Shown piece by piece: positions 50,521-62,600 of a stretch of DNA of 64,000 nucleotides (its first letter is position 1; every line of letters starts with the position of its first letter). The notes under the pieces are model-generated. The model did not search any database and had not been told where the DNA came from. It worked only from the letters and a program-made list of their open reading frames with translations. The position numbers and the translations under genes are program-made. The stretch is from Gymnorhina tibicen. Lineage: Eukaryota; Chordata; Aves; Passeriformes; Artamidae. The stretch is from positions 374,336-438,335 of the forward strand of contig VXAZ01005692.1 in assembly GCA_013399875.1 (NCBI GenBank). Direction: 5' to 3'.

Positions 50521-52130
50521 CATGACGTGTAACTCTAGAGGCTTTTCTGCCTTGAAGAAGAAAACCGTCTGCTTGACAAAACCTGGGGGTAAAAGCACAG
50601 CTCATACTTTCAGTTTAACTATCCTTATTTTTTCCTTAGCTTTTTGCTTTGAAGGTTCAAACTGAAGTGAATATCTGTCCGGTAAGAAATCAAATAATTG
50701 TACTACTGAAGAAAACAGCATGTTGTATCAGTGTTCCAAATAGGGCCAGAACCATTTCTGCCACCAAAACAGACTCCCCAGGGACGGGGTCATGGCCCCA
50801 AGGCTGCCAGAGCTCAAGAACTGGACAGGCGCACTTAGGCACAGGGTGGGATTGTTGGGGCATCCTGTGCAGGGCCAGGAGTTGGACTTGAGGATCCCTG
50901 TGGGTCTCTTCCAGCTCAGAACACACTATGCTGTGCCAAAAGACATGCATGCTGTGCTTTCAGCTGAAGCTCAAATGAATTACACCATGTGAAACAAGAT
51001 TATTTATTCTTTAAACCATTTTTAAAGCGTAACAGAAAAACAGTTAGGATACAGGTTGATGCTGGTGGTGGACTGAGATGGAGAAAAGGGATTTGTGTTT
51101 CCTGTTTCTCTGCACTCCCTGCCTTGTTCAGGAGGCTGCGGGGTGGCTGCTGCAGGGTGTACTGTCCCTGCAGTCAATGGTGAGCTTCCTGTCATAGGAA
51201 ACAGATCTGGCTGGTGATTGTTTTGCATTTGTAATGGGAGCAGTTCAAGAGTCATAAATATTCAGGAGCATTTCAGGTATGTAGTGTAGGTGTTCCCACA
51301 GAAAGGAACCGCAGCTTTCAGCCTTCATGGTGAAGTCGTTGCTGAAAAGCAGGACCCAGATCTTACAAGTTGAACTGCTGAGATACTGAACTGCACTTGC
51401 TGCCTGCTGGGTGGGAGCTGCTGTGCTGTGCTGCACTGCGCTGACTTGTCCTTCAACTGCAGCTTGCTAAATGCCCAGAGACACGGGGCCTGCTAGAATA
51501 GCAGCATGCACATGTAGGGCTCAGGTCAGAGAGCTCAGAGTCTGGTGAACTCTGGGTGTTCAGGAGCTGCAAGGGTCGGGTGGGACTCATAAAGTGACCT
51601 GGCTTTGCAAAAGCAGCTCCTTGTGGGCACGTCCGTGGGACTGCTTGGGGGACCCAGAGCCTCTGTTCTGCTCTGCTTTGCTCTGCTCTGCCAGGAGCCG
51701 AGCTGTAGGAGGTTGCCAACAGTTACCGCTGGGGCAAATCCCAGTATCCTGTTTGGGTTCAGTGGCCCAGCTGTAGCCCGTGGTGCACCTCTGTGGCTAA
51801 ATCGTGCAGTAGGTGTGTAACAGGTGAACATTTGACTGTGGAGTTCAGTATATCTAGAAGCCAAAAGTACTGTAATTTCCTCTTTGTAGGAGGTGTGCAG
51901 GTTAGGAAGAAAATCGCTGAGGATTTTTGGAAGTGAAGATGAGTGGAATTGCTTGCAGTAAGGAGAGTAGTTGTGCAATTGGATAACACAGTCCTGTGCT
52001 GAGGGTGGCTGAAGGCAGGGACCCCCCAGCTCTGCGTGGTGCTGTGCTGGCTGGACCGATGCTCCAGCCTGTCTTCCCCTGGCTGCCCCCGTAGCACAGT
52101 CCCTGTGTCCCAGCCCCCGCCCTGACTCTC
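50521..52130. other. RPA2-XKR8 intergenic region
   Basis: A 1.6-kb spacer with one CR1 3' fragment (about 50765-50935). The rest is unique-looking sequence with no gene or RNA that I recognise. GC content climbs toward the XKR8 CpG island from about 52060. Confidence 0.65.
50765..50935 (+). mobile_element. CR1 LINE 3' fragment
   Basis: Plus-strand CR1 end: 'ccaaggctgccagagctcaa', 'gtgcagggccaggagttgg' and 'ggatccctgtgggtctcttc'. It is close to the copies at 33635 and 44288. Confidence 0.85.
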
Positions 52131-52601
52131 TGTGGCGGGGCCGGAGCGAGCGAAGGTGCCGTGGAACAGGGCGGGCTGGGGGAAGCAGCCAGAGGCAGAG
52201 AAGGGCCGTGTGCGAGCAGCCCTCCCCCCTTCCGAGCACCCGGGCACCTCAACCCCGCTTCCTCCCGGGGTGAGACCTCGCGCAGCCCCTCGTGCCCCGG
52301 CCGTGCCTGGCAGTCGGCGGGTCAGGACTGCATGTCACGGCGGCAGCCGCGAAGGGAGCGTGGGCAGGGGCTATGGAGGGACACGCGAGTCCGGGGCTGC
52401 AGGGCTTGGGGTGGCTCTGCCACGGTGTAGCAAAACCGCTGCGGGAGACGTGTGGGGCGCGGGGCCCCGCGGGGCTGCGGCCGGGAAGAGCTGGCAGGGG
52501 CGGGTGCTGTTTCCCGGGAAGGGGCCGGAGCGGCTCTGCCCCCGCCCGAGGCACCGCCGGNTGCCGCCACCGCAGGTTCCGGGCCTGGTCGCGGGGCGCC
52601 G
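52131..52601 (+). promoter_or_regulatory. XKR8: CpG-island 5' flank of XKR8
   Basis: CpG-dense sequence leading to the XKR8 start codon at 52602 and continuing to about 53050. No TATA box is seen. Positions 52352-52560 are duplicated in inverted orientation at 38612-38805. An N at 52561 lies 41 bases before the ATG, so this junction is not fully resolved. Confidence 0.75.
52352..52560 (+). repeat. XKR8 5' flank segment duplicated at 38612-38805
   Basis: Partner of the inverted copy at 38612-38805. The most conserved part is the XKR8-proximal 66 or so bases (one difference). Confidence 0.9.
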
Positions 52602-55150
52602 ATGTCTCCGCGAGCTGCCCCGCCGCGGTTCGGGCCGCTGCAGTTGGCGCTGGCGGCGGCGGGGACGGCGGCGGCGGCGCTGGACCTGTGCATGGACGGA
52701 TGGGTGGCGGCGGAGTACGCGCGGCGCGGGCAGCCCGGCTGGGCCGCGCTGTCGCTGTCGCTGCTCGCCGCCGCCTCGGCCGCCGCCCAGGCCTGCAGCT
52801 GGCTCTGGCTGCGCTCCGACCCGCCCGCGCTGCGCCCCGCCGTGCCTGTGGCGCTGCTCGCCGCCCTCCACCTCCTACAGCTCGGCTTTTTCTTTAGGTA
52901 CGGCAGCCCCGCACCGAGTTCTCCGCGCGTCCCCGGGCATTCCCCGGCCCCCCGGGTGCCCGACCCTCTGCAGCTGCCTCTCGGCCCCTCCTGGCACCCG
53001 GGGATGGGAGTGAGCGGTGCCTCAGCTGTCGGGAGGGCCAAGAGGCTCCCGGGCAGAGCGGTTCGGCCCAGCCCCGCGCTGCAGCCGGATGAAATGTGTC
53101 GGTGGGAGCCACCTGTGTCCTTGCAACTGAAGTTTCCCTCCGGCTCTGCTCTGTCTCCCGGTGCTGTTGCCGCTGCCTTCGAGACAAACTGAACAGCGCC
53201 CCGAAACCTCGTCACGGCCTTGGCGCTCCCGGCAGTTCAGGGGAGCAGCGAGGCCTAGCCGTGGGAAGGGAATAATCCAGGCAGGTCCCCTGAGGTCGAT
53301 GCTCTTTCACACTTCACCTATGGCTGGGCATCGTGTGGCTACTGTGGTGCGTGGTTTGGGCAGGGAGAAGGAGGGGTTTGGACGTAAATCAGTGGGGTTT
53401 GTTGACCTGTCAGGGCAGCTTGAGGACCAAGGTGTGTGGTGCCTTGCGTGGGCCCTCACCACCAGCTGGGTCCCCACACAGGTGTCTCCGTGCTCTGAAG
53501 GTGGGCTGGAAGGTGTGCTGGGCGAAAGCAGAGGAGGAGGATGAGCAGAGACACATGGCCTTCCTCTCCCACGACATCAGCATGCTGCGTCTCTTCGAGA
53601 CCTTCCTGGAGAACACCCCACAGCTCACCCTGCTCCTCTACATTATCCTGCAGACAAACAAGGCTGAGCTCTCCCAGGGTGAGGGGTCTGAGGCCAAGGG
53701 AGGGGGGTGCAGGCTTGGGGTCAGAGTGGGCTTGGATGGGGCAGATCAGAGAGGTTGTCCAGGGGCTGGAGGACCCAGCAAGACTCTTGTAGTGTCGTTC
53801 TGCTCCCATGTCACTCTTTCCTTTGACATGTCATGCTGTAGGGTGGACCCCTGTCCTGCACTCACATGTCCCAAAGGACCATGCTGGACTTGGGGTGGGA
53901 GGGTTGAAGCTGGGGGACCACTGTGGTCATTCTCTTATGTGCCCCAGGAGAGGCTGAGGGTCAGGTGAGAAATCAGGCACCCTCTGCGGAGTGGGGAGGT
54001 GCTGATGTTGGTATGGGTGGAGCACAGGCTGCTGAGCAGGTGCTGTGGTGCCCTTCCTGAGGTGGGGAGCAGGTGTCACTGCAGGGAAATGGGGAGCCCA
54101 ACAACATGGGAGCCAGCGCTCACCGGCCTCTGTGGGCTGGGGGCTTCCATGCCTGGGAGATGGGCTCTGCAGAGCCATTCAATCCCAGCACTTCTTCCCC
54201 ATCTGAGCAAGGCCAGGCACCAGCCTCTTTGTCCTCAGGGAGGGAAGAAGGCCAGGGGAGAGATGCGGGTGCTGACGCTCTGACCCTGACAGCAGCTGCT
54301 TTTTGAGCTGGGGGGAAGCTCATTTTAGCAGTGCTGGGCAGGGAGAGGTTTGAGCCAGGCTGGGCCACCCCTTGGTCCCCCCATCAGCATCTTCACCTCT
54401 GTGTTTGCAGGCCTGGGGATCAGCACCGCATTCCTGTGTGTGTCCTGGTCTCTGCTGGACTACCACCAGTCCCTGCGCTCCTTCCTACAGGACAAGTACG
54501 AGCTGAGCCTGGGCTCTTCCATCATCTTCTTCCTGTGGAACCTCTTCCTCATCTGCCCCCGCATCCTTGTGGTCGCCCTCTTCGCCCTGCTCTGGCCCTA
54601 CGGTGTGGCTCTCCACTTCCCACTTGTGTGGCTGGCCATGTTCCTCTGGGTCAGCCTGCAGGGCACGGATTTCATGGAATCATCGGGCCCCGAGCAGCTT
54701 TACCGGGCCATGGTGGCTGTGATCCTCTACTTCAGCTGGTTCAATGTGGCACAGGGGAGGACACTGCACCGCAGCATCATCTACCATGGCTTCATCCTGG
54801 TGGACAGCACGCTGCTCGCCCTTGCCTGGCTCTGGGGCCGGGCTTCCTCTGAGGAGCACTCATACCTCCTCCCAGTGGTCTCTGCTGCCCTGCCCTGCTA
54901 CCTGCTGGGGCTGGGGCTGAGGGTCACCTACTACAAGTGGCTGCACCCCAACGTGCAGGTGCAGCAGGAAGGTGGCTACGACGAGGTGGATGCCAGCAGA
55001 GGGAGTGATGGGCTGGAGTTTCGCTCATTCTTGGCACCAGACCTTGTGAACAGGCGGATGCAGTGGCTGGCCCAGACCCAGTTCCCCATGTCCCAGCCAG
55101 CACAGCAGCACTTCCTGAATGGCGCTGCTGCTGTGGAGTCTGCTGTCTGA
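52602..55150 (+). CDS. XKR8: XK-related protein 8, caspase-activated scramblase
   Basis: XKR8 is a multi-pass plasma-membrane protein of the XK family. After caspase cleavage of its cytosolic tail it exposes phosphatidylserine on dying cells; it works with basigin or neuroplastin. Three exons (52602-52897, 53482-53678, 54411-55150) join in phase to 410 residues; human has 395. Exon 1 encodes hydrophobic segments at about 10-30, 50-72 and 80-98, with an LDLCMDGW-type acidic site. Exon 2 carries the family signature DISMLRLFETFLENTPQLTL (residues 130-149). Exon 3 holds the remaining membrane segments with QGTDFM (248-253) and LYFSWFNVAQGRT (270-282), then WLHPNV at the last membrane boundary. 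The tail contains DEVD at 355-358, a textbook caspase-3 site. The start is the first in-frame ATG in the CpG island. Position between RPA2/SMPDL3B and EYA3 supports XKR8 over other XKR genes. Confidence 0.95.
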
Positions 55151-56475
55151 GGGCAGGTCCTCTAAAGGGACATGATGGGGAGGTAGACTTGCTGATTGTG
55201 CCCCTGGTTGTGCTTCCCAGGCTGTTGTTTTGGACAGCTGGAGCGACCTGGCAGAAACCAGGGATGATGTGGAAACACCTGATGAGTCCCATGGCACTCA
55301 ACATGGCTCCCATGGCTGTACCCTCAAGGAAAGCCACAGTGTTTGTGGTGAGTCCAGCACATTGTGGCATATGGCTGCACTGCTGTGTCAGCTTTTCTTG
55401 TTACATATTACTAGCTTTTTCAAAAAAGAAAAAAGAAAACAAGAGCACTGGTTTATTTTCTCTGTGCCTCTCCTGTGCCTGCTGCTGCCATTGCTGTGCA
55501 GGGATCTGGGTGGGAGGGCAGGGAGAACTTGTTTCCCCCATGGTTGTGGCTATCTGACCTTTCTGTTTCCAGCCAGGATTTTCCTCTTTGTGTTAGTTTT
55601 GGTGTCAAGGTCAAAGCTCACCTGTTATCGCTGTGTTCAGGGAGGGATGGGGAAGGAGTCATGTGCTGGGAGAGTGGCTGTAGGGTGGCTCAGGGCTTCT
55701 GGCTTATTATGGACACCTCATGCTCCCTTGGCTGTCATTCCCACCACCACAGCCTGGGCAGTGCTCCCAAGGCTGTGACCAGGCTGGAGTTGGCCACAGC
55801 CAGTTTCTCAGCCATAGGTGGCTCTTGATGTGGTCAGTAGTGAGGTCAGTGCTGTGCTGGCTCCTGGGCACAGACACCCACCACTTTCCAGGTGGGGCTG
55901 CCTCCACCCAGCTCCATGTCCAAACCCAGGCAGGCCCCAGAGCAGCCCCTGCCTTTTGCTGTTGCCCACCTGGCAGCTGTGGCATGTCCTGGCTGCCTGC
56001 AGCACTGACCTTTGGCTCCTTGCCCTCACCTCCATCACATCCCTTCCAGCACCCCATCCCAGAAGGGAACCTCTATACCAGGGAAGGCATCAGGATGCAG
56101 CTGGAGGAGCAGCTGAAATGCTGTTTCACAGCTGCTCCTGGAAGAAGCTCAGCCCTGCCCAGAGCCAGCAGCACCGCAGCAGAGGGTGGGAGAGGGGTGT
56201 TGCCTTGTGCAAAAGAAAATGGGAAGGGAAAGTTTGTGCAGGAAGCACCATGTGCCTCCCCTAGGCACCTCAGCAGAGCCCAGGAGCAGGTCCCTGCCCC
56301 ACTAGCTCCCCAGGACTCCCCAGGGGCATGGGGGCTCTGGTGACTGCACCTGTGGCACCCTTAATGCTCCTGGTGCCACCAAGCCTGGCTTGGGCTGTCA
56401 CAGGGGCAGGGACTGACATGGGAGCAGAGAACAGGCTGAAGCATTGACTATAGAAAATAAAGACTTTATTTTTTT
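55151..56475 (+). other. XKR8: XKR8 3' untranslated region
   Basis: About 1.3 kb from the TGA to the first canonical plus-strand AATAAA at 56456-56461. No transposon is recognised. The exact 3' end is inferred. Confidence 0.6.
56454..56472. terminator. Palindromic bidirectional polyadenylation signal
   Basis: A perfect 9+1+9 palindrome containing AATAAA on the plus strand (56456-56461, for XKR8) and AATAAA on the minus strand (complement of 56465-56470, for EYA3). The two genes converge here. Confidence 0.65.
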
Positions 56476-59400
56476 TCCAGTTCACAGGACAGTTCCCATT
56501 ACAGACCATGAACGGGCAAAGGCCCCACAGCCAGCAGCACCCGGGACTTGCCCCTTGTAGTACAGCAAAAGAGGTGCTGTGGGCTCCAAGGGGTCCTACT
56601 GCTTCCCACCAGTGCCAGCATAGACATCTCCCCAAGGGCTGTCGGAGGCAACAAATATTAGTGGATGAGGTGGTTTTTAAAGCCTCCGTGGCTGTGTTGA
56701 AGCTGAAGGGGAGGCCAGCAGCACCCGGGTGAGCTGAGGTGCTCTAGGCCTGCAGGCTGACTGTCCTTCAGGTGTTCAGGTTTGCCCTCCTATTACCCCT
56801 GACCTGACTGTAGCTGAACTGGTGACAAGAGATAGGAAAAAATCAATGCTTGGATAGAGATGCTGTTCCTGCCTCAAGAGAGACAGGAAAAGGCTTAAAT
56901 TCAGCCAGTAGAGGAAAAAATAAAATAGCCAGGTCACCCCTTTATTAACAAACACAGAAATGTACCATCAACCTCCTGTTATAAAAGTACTTTACATACA
57001 TTCAAGGAAACATCATATAAATATCAGTATGAAATGTCAGTGGCTGCGAGTTCCACACTCAGCTAAAATTTTACCAACATCTTAAAATTTCCCTAAAACA
57101 TTTGAAGTAAACAAACACAAAGCACAGCCAGCTGCCAGGCAGCTCAGGCCCACAGGTCCAGCACCTGCTGCCAGTGCCTAGGCAAATCCAGCCCCTCCCC
57201 AGCATGGCTCTGGTCAGCTGCTTCCGATGGGAGCGAAGCACAGGGGCTGCTTGGCCATGCCGGTGGTGGGAGGTTAAGGCACAGGTTTTAATCCCAAAGT
57301 TCAGCCAGTTGGAGTACAAGATGTGCTCCCAACAGGCTGCTGCACAGGCTGGGACAGCTCCCAAACCTGCTTACAGGAGACCTTTGGATGGGCTGGGAAC
57401 CTGCTGAGGGATGTTCAGCATCAGCACGCACTCTTCTCTGACTACAACCAAGTCCTGATCCTCTGGTGACATTTCCAACCCTGGGAGCAATGAGGCTCCT
57501 CGCCACAGCTCTGGCACTTCACAGGGACCCCAGAGGAACTGGACTCTATGGACCCAGCAGTAAGGGAGCTGGAACTGCCCCAGCTGCCTTGGAACAGGTG
57601 CTAACACACCTGAGGTCTCCATTTGGTGTAGACAGAGAACATCCCTGGGTCCTGCTCCCCTTTCCAAATCCACTGCTCAGCACTCCCAGCACAGCCTGTT
57701 TGCCCCCCAAGGCTCTGCTGGGCCAGCAGCCCCCAGGGCAGCCAAATGCCTTTCCCTCTGCTGCACTGCCCAGTGATACCCACAGCAGACTCCTCAGATT
57801 TTCCTCATGGGATGAGTGGTTACGTGGCTGGTGGGCAGGAACTCCCACAGGGACAGCATGTTCCTGCTGCAGAGCTCCTGGAGAAATACACAGACCCAGT
57901 ATCCACCTGGGATTACACCTGGCAAGGAGCTGAAATGGAAAGCAGATCACTCCTGACTCCAGTGACCACCCTGGAGAAAGAGAATTGCCTTTTATTCCAA
58001 TTTAATTAATAAAAAAACCAAAAAACCAAAGGGAAACTGGAGCTGGTACCATGTGAAATAGACCTCCTGGGTCCAGTCCCTGAGCACGGGGTATCCAAAC
58101 CCCTGGCTCTAGGCACCTTCTGCCCCATGGTCACTGGAGCTGGCCCGGGAACAGATGTTCCCAGGCCGAGCAGGTCCAGCGGCTCCTCCTGCACTGATGG
58201 AAATTAACCCTCAGTAATTAATGCCATGAAAGAAATGCAGCAAACACATCCCTGCCTGTATGAGCACAGCAAATGGGTCAGTGTCCTCCCCGCAGTGACA
58301 GACTTTCAGCCCAGTCTCCCAATGGTGATGTGGGGCTGGTGACCACAATCTGGAGGGGTCTGGGTGCAGCCACAGGGCTGGCTCTGCAGGAGCAGCAGCA
58401 GTGGATTCTGGGGCACAGCACACACTTGTCCTCAGGGCACCTGCTGATCTGGTGCCATCGGAGTACGTGGGGGAGACCACCAAACACAGCCTGAATTGGC
58501 ACAAAACCAGCCCCTATGCCAGCCCCAGTCCCTAGCTGGCTGTTCCTGGTCCGGGGAGCTGCAGGTCACTGACTCCAGCCTCTATACTGAGACAGGAGCA
58601 GAAAAATCCCTCCCAAGTGCTCCATGCTGCCAAGTCACAGTGTCTTAGAAAATTAAGTCCCTCTTAACAAGGTGTTTGTTTCTCACTATGTAGTTAGGCT
58701 AATGCAAAGAATATAAGAAAATTGAATCTGATTCTACTAAAGGGAACTTACAAACAGAGTCAGGAAGGCAGAGATGAAGATTATACCATAGCCAGAGCCT
58801 TCTCTCCAACGTTCATGAGGATTTAGGAATTAGATTATTCCTAGTCCAGGTGAGGACTCTGTTCACATCTGAGCAGTCTGCACCAATCTGCTGTACCTGA
58901 TGTTCACAGGCGGTTTCACTTTCCTTTACAGGGAAAATCTGTGGGATCTACAGTCCAGACCAAGGCTGGAATCCAGTGATCTCCTGCTGGCTAACAGGGC
59001 TCGTGCAGACACTGACTAGAAGCCACTGGGATCAACTTGGAACACCAATACTTGCCTCTACAAGGAACCACATATCCCAGAAGCATTCCCTTACCTTTAT
59101 ATTTTCCAGTAATCCCACACTGAGGAAATAACGTAAGGACATTGTAATAAATTAACTGTTTTGAACACCCAGGGAAGGAGAGAGGACACATTTTACAGCA
59201 ATAGAGGTATTTTTGACATTTTCATTAATATTTCCTATGGAAAAAAACCATAGTTCTTCGGCTTTGCAAAACAAGGGATGTTTAAGCTCTGCCATCAGCG
59301 TTTTCCTATAAAAATAAAGTTTTGTGTTTACTTGGGTTCTACAACTAAGCTGAATAGAAAGGAGAAGGCTCTTACAAATACATCTGCTGTTTTATGGCCC

Positions 59401-59685
59401 CTCCCTCTGGAGACACCTGCCAGAGGCATTCAGCTGGCTCTGTAAGTCCCTTCTGCAGACAAGCTCTAGCTCTGCTGAGTCCAGGGCTTCTTTACAGGAC
59501 ACCTCTGGACTTGGCAGGGCCCGTGCTCCCGAGGAACAACCTGCTGTCATATTCCACTGTACAGTTTGCATTAGGTATGTTTTCTTCATCAAGCTGAAAA
59601 GTGAGTCCCCAAACATGTGAGATTTCTGCCCCCCAGGAATGGAGAGGGCTTGTGGGAGCTGCAGTCACATCTTTGCTCCAACTTC
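56473..59685 (-). other. EYA3: EYA3 3' untranslated region (probable extent)
   Basis: Sequence downstream of the EYA3 stop codon on the minus strand. Candidate minus-strand AATAAA signals are at 57991-57996, 56941-56946 and 56465-56470, so alternative 3' ends are possible, giving UTRs of roughly 1.7 to 3.2 kb. Human EYA3 also has a long 3'UTR. No repeat or gene is recognised inside. Confidence 0.55.
56941..56946 (-). terminator. EYA3: Candidate EYA3 polyadenylation signal
   Basis: Minus-strand AATAAA about 2.74 kb past the EYA3 stop codon, in an AU-rich neighbourhood typical of a 3'UTR end. Confidence 0.5.
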
Positions 59686-62600
59686 TTACAGGAAGTCTAA
59701 CTCGAGGGCTTGGTGAAGGGACACGAGGTCGGCGTGATTTGTGATCCTCCAGAATGGCATGTTGTGCTGTAACAGAGGACAGTCAGGTTTATGCAGGGAT
59801 TTTCAGCTGAGATGGAAGCAGGCTGGGTAGAGCTGCAGGGGTGTGCAGTGTGGTGGTTCTGAGCACACCACGCTCAGGACAGACCTTTGCCACATGCACA
59901 TGTGTATCTGGAGCCCATCTTATGTGCACATCTATGTGTGACAGGCACCAGCACTGACTGTCAGCTGCTCGTGATGGAAACCTTGGTTGTGAGCTGCTGC
60001 TGCACTCAGGAATGCCTGTCCAGGGCCCCCATGAAACCTGCAAAGGCTACAGCTCTGGCACACGGCAGAATGTGTAAAGCCTGCAGAGTCAAGGTCCTGA
60101 CAGTTGTCTTTGCACTTCACTGCTAATTAGCACAACTGAACAACCCGTCCAGGCCTGTCCAAATCAATCAAACTCTTTGCTCCTTGTTTATAATCCAGCC
60201 TAATGGCAGGTGCTGTATTGACCTGCTGCTGTTCCGGCGCCCTGAATCCTCTGTGCTCCTGAGAAACTGCATTATCCTGATAGTCACAGGCTATGATCAG
60301 GATATAGAACCATAGAATCATCAAGGGTGGAAGGGACCTCCAAGATCACTGAGTCCAACCTTTCAACATGCTACGTCCAACATGCTACACTAAGACACTG
60401 CTGACAGGGACAGTGTTATATGCAATCCTAAACAATAGTAAAAGAGAAACTTTAAACACCCAGGAGCCAGAAAACTGCCCATCTTAACACAATGGAAGAT
60501 CTCCTGCATCAAAGGTAAGCTTTGCTCCTGGCTGCCCTGGCCTGAAGAGTTAGCCTTGGAATGAGAGTCTTTGTAGGCAAAGCCTGCCACTAACTTCCCT
60601 TTGCATTGCCCCCTCTCTGCAATCAGACCCACCTGCTTGGCTGCGACCTCCTCATCACGCCCATCTCCAATCACCACATAAGTGACCTTCTTTCCAAACC
60701 GTGACACGATCCTCTCAAAGCAGCTCTCTTTACCTGCCAAAGACAATCCTCCTGTAAGGAGCCTCAGGCAGAGAAATAGAGCCTGAACAGGTCCCTTCCT
60801 CCCAGTACAGAAACACTTCTTGTCTTACTAGGCAGGGGTAGCTCAGTTCAGCTCCCAAGGCCAGAAGCCTCGACCAGCTGGACCACAGCATGGGGCTCCT
60901 GAGCTGCAGAAATGGCATTTCCCGATATTAAAATCCCAGATAATCCTCAGAAGATGCCGCAGTGCCAGAGACTTGGCACAACCCCTTACCTATTTTTGTA
61001 GCGCTATAAATATTTTCGATGGGAAACACCTCGCCCAATCCATACAGCAGAACTTTGGCAAGAGCTGGCATCAGCTGGGTGGTTGTGATAAGGATGTTCT
61101 CGCAGTTTTTTCTAAAAGAAGAAAAACACTTGTAACAGGCATATCTACAGGCAGCAGTGCCAGGACTGCTCCGGGCAGTCTGATCAGCTTCCCCAGGTGC
61201 CACGTGCTTTGCTGTCCTGCTTTCAGGAGGCATTTTAGGACAAGGTTTTGCAATTTTTGCTCGTTTGCTTCTGGCAGAATTCTCTGTCAAAAAACCATTT
61301 GGTGAGCATGGGACCTTCCTAACTACAGGTGTTGCAGCAGAGAAACAGGGGTGGAGTTCTTGCCCTCAGTCATTTGGTCTCTCGGTGCCTGTGCCGAACA
61401 GCAGCAGTGTGATGGGGGCAGTGCCCAGCACAGCGCTGCACGCGAACCCAAGGGCGAGAAAGGGCTGAGAAAGCCTCGCATGCATTCCAGGTTCCATACC
61501 TGGACTGGATGAGCAGCAGGGATTTTAATGCAGTTTCCAGCCAGGAATCTGTCAGCACTTCTATGTCAGTCCTCAGTCGCTGCAGAGCTTCCCTCTTCTG
61601 TGGACTAAGCAGGCCTGGGAAGGTAAGGAACACGTGTTTGCCTGGCATGTCTGACATGGGGAGAGCCGTCCCCCCAGTGCACCAGCTGTCTGCTCTGCAA
61701 TAAATAACAGAACTGAATGCCTCCGGAAGCTGGACTGTCTGTCTCACAGCAACGAAAGAAACCAGCTCCCAGTGACATGAATGAGCCCAGACATCCATCC
61801 AGGACTCTGACCGTGGAGAACTGGGCAGACACTTTTCTGCAATTATTTCAAAGCATTTCTCAGGATACAGGCAATCAAAGGCACTACTCTCATACAAAGC
61901 ACTCACAGTAGCAGGGGTCCAAGGTCAGAGAGCAGGGGAAGGAACTCCTACAGTCACTCTCTCTGACCTTCTGCTTTCCAAGGACCCTTTCCACTTTAAG
62001 CCCTTTTACATATCTTTTTTTAAACCACCCCGCCTTCCTTTATTCCCATGTTTGTAATCTCTTTTAGATATAATTTTCTTCAAGCCTCTGGTTTTGAATT
62101 AAAAGCAGACAGAAGTGGAGCCCATTTCTGCTCCTGACAGTAAACACAGCAAGAAAGGAGCATGTGGAGCCTGCACCTCTCTCCAATTTCCATCCATGAC
62201 GTACAAGCCCACCTCACTCCAGCCTTCTGTTACACCAGTCCTCTGCAGTGAGGACACAGAGGAACCCACAGCAGGCTGCACTGACAGCTACTTCATCATG
62301 TAACTTTCCACAGGTCCTGAAAAACTCTGCATCCAAGTTTCCCATGTGCAAAATACGAAATCATGGTCTGATCCCTACAAGAAATACGGTAACTGCAGCA
62401 CACTGAACTGCAGTGAACTAGCAGATTTTTAATGCTGAAAGTTGTAGCTTTGAACACCTGGTTTTTAGAAAGTATGTCCAAAAAAACATCTATCAAGGTT
62501 TTTGTGTAGGCAAAGGGTACCCAAACCCACAACCAACCAGGCCAAGTCAACCCTATCAGGTGAGCTGCTCCAGCAGTGTGCCTTTTCCAGGGGATGGCAA

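Noticed and set aside
52132..53215. Frames of 293 and 297 codons on opposite strands over XKR8 exon 1.
   Set aside because: They are shadows of the GC-rich XKR8 first exon and promoter. The real exon is 52602-52897, in a different frame.
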